Shown here in pieces: positions 25,056 through 34,532 of a stretch of 64,000 nucleotides of DNA. The translations under genes were made by a program, and so were the position numbers. Source of the stretch: Taiwanofungus camphoratus (lineage: Eukaryota; Basidiomycota; Agaricomycetes; Polyporales; Taiwanofungaceae). Every line of letters begins with the position of its first letter. Position 1 is the first letter of the stretch. The notes under the pieces are model-generated. The model had not been told where the DNA came from and searched no databases. It saw nothing but the letters and a program-made list of their open reading frames with translations. Location of the stretch: positions 2,356,001 to 2,420,000 of the forward strand of contig CP021224.1 in NCBI GenBank assembly GCA_003999685.1, in the 5' to 3' direction.

Positions 25056-25127
25056 ATTAGCCGATGGTTTATCACTCTTTGACCTCGATTAACGTTGAGT
25101 GCAACCGAGGTCAAAGCATCGGTTAAT
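25056..25127. repeat. Two-step inverted repeat (potential hairpin)
   Basis: An inner pair CTTTGACCTCG (25077-25087) and CGAGGTCAAAG (25106-25116) is a perfect 11-bp inverted repeat with an 18-nt loop. An outer pair ATTAGCCGATG (25056-25066) and CATCGGTTAAT (25117-25127) adds 11 bp with one mismatch, but is offset by a 10-nt bulge on the left. It may be a decayed tiny transposon end or a protein-binding site; no target-site duplication was clear. Confidence 0.6.
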
Positions 25128-25612
25128 ATGGGGTGACCGACGTACGGATGCTTTGGCCACCGCCTCGGTTCACTTTCAGCAGCCGCTACTTATATATACG
25201 GCTGCACTCGATATTTTGTTGTAGTCGCACTAGATGCACGTAGTCTGGCATCAATTTGAACCTTTTAGGATATGCTCGCGCTGCTCACTCTGATAGCGTT
25301 TTCATCATATAATCTTTCGCATAACACCATAGATAGACGAAAGCATTCATGATGCGAAACTTCCGTCTTTAACACGGTATCCGTTCGTCTTTGGCCCTTG
25401 AAAGCGGCCTGGGTGATAATTGTTCGAAAGCATCACCAATTCTGGCTGCTCAGCCTCAGCATTTCCCGCGCGGATTGCCTGAACGGAAGTGATATACGTT
25501 CTACAAGTTCTTGACTTAACTACTCGGTGCTCTGGAAAATACGGGCGACTCGTCACAGGCGAGCTGAGCAGAGCAAACACTGATATATAATCCAACTTTC
25601 TGTACTCCCAAG

Positions 25613-25776
25613 CAGTGTTGTTAGCGTCAAGCCTTGACCCCTTGACCTTGACTCCCTGTCAACCGCTTGACCGACAGTTTAATGACCGCTTAACCGTTTG
25701 ACCACTGCTAACGCGTGATTGTCAAACGGTCTAGTGGTGGTTAAACCGGGGCTTAACGAGGTCAATAACAACGCTG
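25613..25776. mobile_element. hAT-type MITE, 164 bp
   Basis: The ends are imperfect terminal inverted repeats: CAGTGTTGTTA on the left and, read in reverse complement, CAGCGTTGTTA on the right. It is flanked by a probable 8-bp target-site duplication, CTCCCAAG (25605-25612) and CTCCCAAA (25777-25784), one mismatch. A CAG-start TIR with an 8-bp duplication is the hallmark of the hAT superfamily. The inside is full of TTGACC and TTAACC units in both directions and has no coding capacity, so it must have depended on a transposase from elsewhere. Confidence 0.8.
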
Positions 25777-26021
25777 CTCCCAAAAGTGGTCTCGAATTTA
25801 TATGTGATGAAAATAAGGAAGAAGACATTAACACCCTAGTAAATTTTACCGTCCAATGTCGCGACATACGATAGATGTTTTGTAGATGTTGCCACGAACA
25901 CTGTGACGTTGTTGTCTTTGAACCATGAGCGCGTCAACGCGTCGGATCACGTCCTGAGCACGTGACTACCAATGGACTTGCTGGTAGCGGTGTTTTCGTC
26001 TCATAGTCTTGAACCTAAGTC

Positions 26022-27967
26022 ATGTCTACGTTAGCAATTCTCCGTCCAACCAGGTTTTTGGTAGAGGCACTGGCTGACCCATCTCGCGTACGACCATCGG
26101 GATTACGAGCAAGTCAAGTTCGGGGTTATGCTCAGAAGAAAAAGGCGGTTTCAAAGCAAAAATGTATGTCTCACTATCAAAACCAGACAAACTCGGAGCG
26201 AAAAGCATTTGGATTGGATGTTAACCAAAGGGCATAGCTCAAGGATTTAAGGGAAACAAAGGCAAAGACTCCGTCGAGAAAAAGCAGCGTAAGGAGATGA
26301 AAATCGGTGTATGTATCTTATAACCAGCTTCAACGGGTTGCGTTGACGGTGACTATGGGTTGCGCGGACAGGCATTTCGAGCTATGCCAGTTAATCACCT
26401 TACGGATCCTGTGTTCAGGAGTGAGTATCGTGTCGAGCTTAAATTACCAACGTATTCTCCCGTACGTGCATGGTGGATACTTCTCGATATCAGCACCATT
26501 TATCCTATTTCTGCAGGAAAGCTTGACGGATGCGGCTGCTGGGACTGCCATGGAGTTTCAGAAGTTCGAAAATGATGTTATTCGGGCATATGGTGTACCC
26601 AAGAATCTGCTAGTCGAGGTTGGTCTCCTGTCGTCCCTGGGGAGTAATTCACTATATGTGCTGGATTCCAGTTCCGTGTGCTGTCTAAGCCATGTTCTGT
26701 AATCCGGGATGTTACTCTTACCGCTATCGACACTCTCGATACCGCTCATGATAAGCCCAGCCGGGATTCGAGGTTAATATTGAGTGAGTTCTGTTTCCTT
26801 TGACAACATATGTTTTAACGGATTCCCAATGTATAGCTGGGCCCTCTGGATGTGGCAAGAGTGTTCTCCTGTTACAAGCAGTGGAATATTGCGTATTGTC
26901 CAATTGGATCGTATTATATATTCCGCGAGGTATAGTATATACTTCTCTCGTGGACACTTGTGAAATGATGTTCCCTTCTTGCCAGCCATCAGCTTGGTCA
27001 ATTCGTCAACAAGTTTCGTGTATGACGATCGGACGCAAACGTATCTTCAGCCTGATTATTCGTTCGAGTTGTTACGGAGATTTCTGAGCGTGAATTCAGC
27101 TGCTCTTCAGACTCTCACAACACAGGATGAGCTCATATTGGAAGAGCGCTCGGTGCCAGCCGGCGTCACACTCGCCGAGCTCGTCAATGCTGGCCTGGAG
27201 GATAGAGCGTCCGCGCCTGCTGTCCTCTCTGCTTTTATGTCGGAACTCTCTCGACAATCCGCGTTTGTTATCCATATTTCTGGGTTCAGCGTGCAATAGT
27301 TCAATCTTTACTTCAACCTCAGATACCCTGTGCTACTGGCAGTAGACGATGCTCAAGCACTCTTTTGCACTACTATGTATCGTGATCCACATTTCCGCGC
27401 TATCATGTCCCAGCATTTGTCAGTTCCACGCATCTTACTCGAATATGCAAGCGGCCACAAATCCTTCGTGTGTATAGTTAAGACCGCATTCTCTATTGCT
27501 ACTGTAACTGACGGCTACTTACTTCACAGCTGCGCGGGGCTTTTTTGGGAGCTGAATCAACTTCGCATACAGCCTTCCTCATGCCTCTTGAGCTACGTGA
27601 AGCTTTGGGACTACCATTGATGCGACCAGCGGGACCTTACGCCAAACGGTCGCCTGAACTCACAAAATATGCCGAAGGCCTCCAAAATTTACCTGTTCCT
27701 GCACAGCTAAATGTAAACGAGGCAGCCTCGCTCTTTGAAGTGTGGATGGACGACAAAGCTCTGCATTCTGGCGAAACACGCAGGGATGATGGCGAACTAC
27801 GCTCAGGTATGTTTCGACGATAACGTCTTAAAGCCAATACCGTTTCGCTCAACCTGTCCTGTCTAGTACCCAATGACGAGTTGTTCATGACGAAATACTC
27901 TGAAGCAAGTGGCAATGCGAGAGCATTCGTTTGGAAGGGGTTACTGTCGACACTAGGATCGCTATAG
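26022..27967 (+). CDS. RSM23: Mitochondrial small-subunit ribosomal protein mS29 (DAP3/Rsm23)
   Basis: mS29 is the only GTP-binding protein of the mitochondrial ribosome and lies in the head of the small subunit. The gene has several exons. The start MSTLAILRPTRFLVEALADP is followed by a basic, Ser-poor presequence ending in SQVRGYAQKKKAVSKQK, a typical mitochondrial import signal. Later exons give TDPVFRSEYRVELKLPTYSP, the P-loop AGPSGCGKSVLLLQA, LVNSSTSFVYDDRTQTYLQP, VLLAVDDAQALFCTTMYRDP (Walker B region) and GHKSF. The last two exons give KRSPELTKYAEGLQNLPVP and VPNDELFMTKYSEASGNARA, ending at TAG 27965-27967. No disruption was seen. The gene lies inside the segment bracketed by the inverted repeat. 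Confidence 0.9.
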
Positions 27968-28450
27968 GCTTCGGAGGAGATCTATTCTCAATATGATACT
28001 TCTGTCATATAATACTTGTAGTCGACCGTTTGAGCATGGTTGACGACCTATCATCTAAGATCGTCACTCCTTCCGCATGACCCTTCTCGAAGCTCTAGGT
28101 TGTAAATCTTTTTTTATGATTTTACTTACCGAAGGCCGTGCCCTAATGTAAGACAATACATGCGAAAAGTTGTCTGTCTACTAAGTCTGTCGGTGCAGTC
28201 CATACATGCTCTAGCAGTGAGGAAAGAAGCGCATATGCTGGCAAACGTGAAGGGGAGACGGCTAGCGCGGGTGTATCATCAATAGGATTGCGCTTGGAAA
28301 GTAGGTGGGATCGCAAGTAAGGCTATGAGTAGAGGCTATGAAATAAAGTAGGGTAACAACGAGGAACTAGATATGCAGTCTGGTTGAATGAGGCTGGCTG
28401 CTTCTAGTGGATCAGGATGCAGGCGTGGTTCTTGTCTTGGAGGTAGTATG
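27968..28450. other. Intergenic region between mS29 and LINE tail
   Basis: The mS29 3' untranslated region and about 400 bp of unassigned sequence. No frame, repeat or RNA gene recognised. Confidence 0.3.
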
Positions 28451-29230
28451 TCACAGTCGGCCGGTAGAGGTGACGTACCGGAAGAGTGATTCGAGGGCCT
28501 CGGAGTTATCGATCAGAGTCTGTAATATACGCTGCGAGTAAGGGAACTTTCATGTGAGTACAGCTCGTCCACGCCGGTATATTGAATAAGACAATGCAGC
28601 ACTACTTCAGTTACAGACTTGCAGGAAGGGCATAGTGGGGAGTCCATTTTCCAATGCGAAAGAGATGCTGATTGAGGGGGGGGCATGTTCGGTCCATAGC
28701 TGCATGAGGGCCTGGCCCTGCACTTTGCGAGCTTCATGATTAGTTTCATGTGTTCGTGGGATGGGTGGCTGTGGTACATTCGGCTGGTCTTCTTGAAACG
28801 GGGAGAGTCGGTGCATGCATCATGATTCAGCGTTTTCATGTGCTGCTGGGAATGAGCTTTCGAAGCATTTTGGTCGGTTAGGAAAGTGTGATAGGCCTCC
28901 CGCGTGCTACCAGCTTAGCTTGGCGGCCCAGTGCTCCGTTCCCGATGACGCCCGTCTGACCTGGGATCCGCCACACTGTGAGTTCTGCTGGGAGCAGCGC
29001 TGATGGAGGCGGGTGATCTGTTTGTGTATATGGTCGGTGAAGTGATGTCCTTGGAGTGCGTGGATATTGTAGAAATCCTAAGTGCAGCTTCGTCGTCGAC
29101 AGATGCCGATATTCTTCTAACTTTCCTCCCCCATATCGCGAGTTCAGAGCCAGAATTGGGCGTACATTCCTGTCGGAGACTGTGTGTTCCTAACCAGAAC
29201 CTAGGTGTGCTCGCAAGGTCTCCCATTCCT
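28451..29230 (-). mobile_element. Decayed non-LTR retrotransposon (LINE) tail: RNase H and C-terminal zinc knuckle
   Basis: Read on the minus strand, three frames together show the end of a LINE polyprotein. Around 29100 is VDDEAALRIS, like the (D)NQAAL motif of RNase H. Next comes IHKQITRLHQR, then LTVWRIPGQTGVIGN near 28980, like the WIPGH..GNE motif with the His and Glu lost. Further on is SPLCPSCKSVTEVVLHCLIQ near 28640, a CCHC-type knuckle, and finally SEALESLFRYVTSTGRL before a stop at 28451. The order and spacing fit RNase H-bearing fungal LINEs of the Tad/I kind. Frame changes between these pieces and the lost RNase H residues show that it is dead. No poly-A tail or target duplication was seen, and no reverse-transcriptase part was found upstream. 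Confidence 0.65.
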
Positions 29231-30012
29231 CCATCTATCGTATTAAGTCTTGACGTTGGATATGTTCTGAAGCAGAGACCGGCTACGTATGAGTGTCGTG
29301 ACTAACCAACACCGGATTTATAACGTACAAGCGACCAACGAGACTGGGACATAGCAAGCATACTCTGTCGTTCCCCTTTCGACTCTTCAAAGTCCGGGAA
29401 GAAAGAAATGCAGGCCACCGTTTTGGTCTTTGGAAGCACAACTTCGCAGCACGACACGTCTTCGAAATCGCATGACCCTACGAGCAATGAGGACTGCAAT
29501 GTCGAAATAGCCCTTTCTCACATTGCGGTACCGTCAGACTGCTGGGAGATATGGTTTGACTCTGTATAAAGGCGTAAAGCGGGACTTCCGGAGGATTGTG
29601 CCTTGTGAAGATCGAAGACGTACGCTTCCGCGTGAGCATGAGTCGTGTCCACTAGGGTTGCCCGCGAGCCTCAGGGCGTAAAATTGGAAATGATCAAATT
29701 CAGGGCCAGGCAGAAGCTGTTCTTGAGTTCATTTTATTCTCGGTATGCGCCTTCGCATCAAACCTTAATGGGGTGATATAGGTGGTGGGTGGCCCGTGGC
29801 TATTGCAAGAGACATCACTTCGGGTCACATTAGCCGACGCCGTGGTACACCCTGTATCAATTCCACCGGAGACAATGCGCCTATTGAACATCCGACAGAT
29901 TCTGGATGGAGACCCTGGAGATCTCCCGGAAATGAATTTGTCGACACAAAGGAGATGAGCCCATGCCATGAGATCGGCTACGAGTTACCATGGACCCATG
30001 TGTGGCATCACC
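29231..30012. other. Unassigned sequence next to right repeat arm
   Basis: About 780 bp with short frames on both strands. A plus-strand frame near 29700-29960 reads sensibly for some 80 residues but has no domain or start, and could be a relic of an older gene or element. Confidence 0.25.
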
Positions 30013-30630
30013 ATCGCAGGCCACATCCCTGAAAATATAGATATATATGACGCAGGCCAGACACTCACCTCCATCAACTCACTCCCGATAAATCCTATTT
30101 GCATAATCCAGCACCTGTCATAGGTAAGTCATGCAAGACAACTAGACAGATCAGACCTCTCACCGCTCCGACCTCGGAAATAAGTCTGTCATCACAATGT
30201 CCTACAGGGTATACCTTGTCCATTTCGAGCGACATATCCTCCCAAACGGTACACCAGCTCCATATCATTGGGAAATCTGCATCCGACTAGGCAAGCAAGG
30301 CAACAAGTCCGTCGGAAATGTATACCACCTGCAAGGTGGCGAGGCATCGTTCGCATTCGAAAGGATTGCAAATACGACCTACACGAAGCCTGACTCTTAC
30401 AGAGGTAGCCTGCTTGTAGGCACCATTCCGACGAGTGATCTCGCCGCCGTGGAGAATGTCCTTTCCAATGTGCCGGTTAGAAAAAACGAACCGAACTGGA
30501 ACTGCCAGAATTGGTGCCATGACGCTCTAAGGGCTCTTTCAATGCGCAAATATCAGGTTGTTGCCTATGAGCTCGCTATGCTGAGGCATTTGATGCAGAA
30601 GGACGCATTTGCCGCATGGAACACTGGAGA
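30013..30630 (+). repeat. Right arm of 618-bp inverted repeat
   Basis: Reverse-complement partner of 24349-24966. The upstream 184 bp differ at three positions, all C/T. It includes a consensus splice donor (TAG/GTAAGT at about 30119-30127), present in both arms, that could belong to an intron in the 5' leader. The inner edge is sharp at about 30013. Confidence 0.92.
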
Positions 30631-30643
30631 CGACTCAGATTAA
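30197..30643 (+). CDS. 148-aa protein, copy 2 of an inverted pair (DUF6914-like)
   Basis: The protein is identical in all 148 residues to copy 1 at 24336-24782, though the genes differ at about nine nucleotides including the stop (TAA here, TGA there). All coding differences are synonymous. The two genes are divergent, each reading away from the mS29 segment, and share 184 bp of upstream sequence, so they probably share promoter elements. Function unknown; see copy 1 for motifs. Confidence 0.8.
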   Translation: MSYRVYLVHFERHILPNGTPAPYHWEICIRLGKQGNKSVGNVYHLQGGEASFAFERIANTTYTKPDSYRGSLLVGTIPTSDLAAVENVLSNVPVRKNEPNWNCQNWCHDALRALSMRKYQVVAYELAMLRHLMQKDAFAAWNTGDDSD

Positions 30644-31912
30644 TATGCCTATCAAATGAATGGCAGTCGCATTTACTGACCACTCCAACCCAATCGGTCC
30701 TGTTGTTACGTTGCTCTGCAGCTCTGCTTTTGTTATCTCATTGTTTGTCTGTATCTGTAAACCGGTCTTCTGTGTTTTGCGTCGTGTATAGTTCTCTTGT
30801 CTGTCATACCAGTTGAACCGGAATGTCTTTATGCCTCGTCAGTTGTCGTGAAGCTTTTCAATCTCTAGCGAGAATCTAGGCCGTTTTGATCTGTGACTAT
30901 AAATGGACATCTCTCATTGTGAACGGACATGATACAACTGCAGGAGATAACGGAGACTATGACTGTCCCGGCCCCTGCTGGTAAAGATATTGTCCAACGT
31001 CGTGCCATCGATGATTCAGAGCCGTGCGGATCAACTTACAAACGATAGAAGAGGTGGCGTTGAAGTCGATTGATATATTCAGTGCGCCGATGCCGGGTAA
31101 GGGAAGGCGTTGGACGCTTCGACTCCTGTGCATCAGACGTCTAGCCGGACATTATATTTCAAGCAGTACTTACGTAGAAGAAGACACCGCAGTTGATTAT
31201 ATCGCAAAGAGTGTCGGTCAATCCTTCGGAAAGTGACAATTTGATCTACAAAACAACATGTACCTGAATGTGAAAACGCTACCGCAGGATCGGTTGGGTT
31301 AGCACGTGTGTTTCTCTGAGCTCATTCACAAGTCTACACTTTCAACACCAGCGTGAAGCACCGACAGACGAACACATCGTTAGTACTTGCTTAATATCAG
31401 TTCTGTACCTACAGCAAGTAGTTCTCAAGCTACTCGATGCCGGCCTTCGAAGCACCAGCAAGCGACTGTCACGCTAAGTTGGCAATGACTAGTTATCACC
31501 GCGATGCGTGACATAGCGGATACGTTGGCCTGCAAGTAATCTGTCGTTTGTGGAGAAACATAACAATTGGCCGTCTCACACTGAGTAGGCAATACCAGTT
31601 ACAGCAGGAAGCCTGTAAGCCGCAAGAGGGAATACATAGCCCTCTATATATTCACGTTGGGCTGGAAACGAAAGGTAAATATACTCAAGCTTGATGACTC
31701 CCATCTTGAGGCGAGTCTTGAGTTCGTGGTAATCAAAAAAGTGAGCAGGCGTAAATGGTAATTTGCAAGAAAGCCCAATAGTCCCTATCGCCCAACGCCG
31801 GACTTTGAGCGCTTGAGACGTAGCGCACACGTGATCTGTCGACCAGACGCGTCGCGGTTCGGTTTCTCGCGCGCGGCTAATTCTCCTTTACAAGCGGTGG
31901 CAATTTATTGCA
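30644..31912. other. Intergenic region before the kinesin gene
   Basis: This 1.27-kb stretch has pyrimidine-rich tracts near 30700-30800 and no convincing gene. The last 100 bp before 31913 should hold the kinesin promoter and leader. Confidence 0.3.
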
Positions 31913-34396
31913 ATGTCCCGTCTCCCACGACTACATTCTTCGCCAGACCGAAACTTGCCAGCTCCGTCTTTGCCATCGATGTCATCCATGAAACGCAAGG
32001 CGGCAACGCAAGAGAATGGATATGTCCCCGAACTTCCCAGGAAGCTCCCTGCGATAGCAGAAGCGGACACGAACCAACCTTTGCGTCCATCGAGAACGGC
32101 TATCAACAAGCTAGGGAAAGGCCCCCCTGAACTCACTAAACCGAGGGCTCCAGTATTGTCTACTTCTACAACACGGAGAATCGAACGTGCAACGAGTGCA
32201 CCTCCGCGACCCACAGCCGGACGTTCGGCGACAAGCAGGCCAACGGCAAGTAGACCGAATGTGAATAGGCCCTCAAGGGTGTCACCCGCCTCCGCAGAAG
32301 ACAAACGTTTCCAGTCCCTTCAAGACCAGGTGTCATCCATCGAGTCCGCTCGCGCAGCTGATGCCGCTCGTCTAGCAGCAGACATGGAACTGGAGCGTGC
32401 TAAGCTTGCAGAACTGCAAACTAATCATCTCGCACTGTCTCGAGAGCTTGCGGCAGCCAAGACGCAGGAACTGACTCAACGACGAGAGCTGGACCATGCG
32501 AGTGATGAGCTGGACCTGTTACGGAAGAAACATGCGCGGGAGGTGGAGGAAATGGCTTCGGACGCTCGCAGAAAAGAGCGAGAGATGCGTGAGCTGAGGG
32601 AGGATCTCCGCATGTGTCAAGGTGACCTTGAGAGAGAACGAGAAACCGTTGCAAGCCTGAAGTCCACCATATCGCACCAGTCGACGGCACAGCTTTCGCT
32701 CTCGACCCAGATCTCCGCTATGCAAGCCCAAATAGCTGCCCTTCAGGCGCAGCTGGACACGTCCATGAACTCCAGTTCCGAGCTCCATCTTCAGCTCGAG
32801 TCGGCGCAGAAACGGGTGGCCGATCTGGAGCGTGAGACACGCGAAGCAGAAAGTGTGCGACGGAAGCTGCACAACATGGTTCAAGAGCTGAAAGGCAATA
32901 TTCGGGTATTCTGTCGCGTGCGCCCCCTTCTGTCATCCGATGTCGCCGCTGCGGGTTTTGCCAGGTCGACTGCTTTCAGTGGGAGCAGTTCGAATACTCC
33001 CACCGGAAGCCCTGATCCTGAAGACGAAGACAGACTCAGAAAAGAATGCATGGCTCAGATCGCGTATCCTGACAAGATGGACTACAAAGAAATTGTGCTC
33101 AGCTCTTCCAGCGAGAGCGCCACCGGTCAAGAACGCAAGGACGAGTGGGCATTCAGTTTCGACAGGGTGAGGCGACAGCTTCGTAGCAGCTGAGTTTTGC
33201 TCACTCTTTATAGGTGTTCGAGCCTCATTCCAGTCAAGCCGAAGTTTTCGAAGAGATTTCGCAACTGGCTCAGAGTTGCACAGATGGGTATAATGTTTGC
33301 GTCTTTGCATATGGCCAAACAGGGTCCGGAAAGTCATTCACGATGGAAGGTGGACAGGCGCGTTTTTGCCACTGACTCTGGCGTTAAGTGCTGATGCAGG
33401 ATATCTTAGACGGATGTAACGATGGGAATGATTCCCCGCGCTGTAGAACAAGTATTCAGGGTGGCAGCCGAGTTGAGGAGCAAAGGGTGGGAGTACAAGA
33501 TGGAGGGCCAGTTCCTCGAAATCGTAAGTGCTTCCTACTGAATTCTGGTGAGGCTTAACTCATGCATGTTTCATTTCTCAGTACAATGAGACCATCAATG
33601 ACCTCCTTGGCAAAGGCGAGTTTGACAAAAAGAAGCACGAGATCAAACATGATGCGAAAACCGGCAGGACAACCGTCACAGACGTGAATGTCGTCCCACT
33701 AGCCTCCCCTACGCAAGTGCGCACGTTACTCTCGCTTGCACAATCGCGACGTACGGTGGCATCGACACTCATGAACGAGCGATCCTCTCGTTCTCATTCC
33801 GTATTCACCTTGCGCATTCGCGGTGAAAATACCCTCACTGGCGAGGCGTGTGAAGGCAGCTTGAATCTCGTTGATCTTGCAGGTAGTGAGCGCCTGGAGA
33901 AGAGTGGTGCTGCCGGTGACAAGGATCGGCTAAAGGAGACGCAAAACATCAACAGAAGTTTGAGTGCGTTGGGTGACGTGATTGCCGCGCTCGGTGAAAA
34001 GGGCGAGAGCAAAAATGACAAGCATATCCCCTACAGGAATTCTAAGGTGGATTTTGCCGTATGAACGTATACTGCGGAGAACACTGACTGTACATATGCC
34101 TAGCTTACGTATCTGCTGCAGAACTCGTTGAGCGGGAATTCTAAGACTCTGGTGAGTCCGCTCTCTAATCGTGACAGGCGATTGTTTATGTTTTGCAGAT
34201 GGTTCTGAATTTATCACCACTGGCTGCCCATCTGAATGAATCCCTCTGTTCCCTGAGGTTCGCTACCAAAGTGAGCATATCAAATTCAGTATGCCTAGAG
34301 CATTCCTTGCTCATCGAAAACCCTTTTAACATGATATAGGTAAACAATACGAATATTGGTACAGCCAAGAAGCAAGTCAAAAGTGCAGTCTCATGA
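31913..34396 (+). CDS. Kinesin-14 (Kar3/KlpA-like), C-terminal motor
   Basis: A minus-end-directed motor that acts in the spindle and in nuclear movement. The first exon (31913-33166) encodes a basic, Ser/Pro-rich tail of about 130 residues, then a coiled coil of about 190 residues ([20 protein letters not shown] through [20 protein letters not shown]). The neck [16 protein letters not shown] marks the kinesin-14 class, with the motor at the C-terminus. Further exons give the P-loop [19 protein letters not shown], switch [13 protein letters not shown], switch [16 protein letters not shown], and [19 protein letters not shown], ending [20 protein letters not shown]. The motor looks intact. The intron at 33358-33409 appears to use a GC donor. 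About 750 residues. Confidence 0.93.
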
Positions 34397-34532
34397 CATG
34401 TAGCCCATTATTTTCTTCCTTCGCATCGACTTGGACAATGAGAGATTCCTGTACATATTAAGCTGTCTATGTAGTAATTGATAAGATTACACGCTGCTGT
34501 CTTGATGTGATATGCTACTCGAGACAAAAGTG

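Larger units (their letters stand above)
24967..26021. other. Intergenic region with hairpin and hAT MITE
   Basis: No gene is recognised between the left repeat arm and the mS29 start. The stretch holds a two-step inverted repeat at 25056-25127 and a 164-bp MITE at 25613-25776, each listed separately. Frames at 25347-25595 and 25679-25867 on the minus strand lack domains. Confidence 0.4.
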
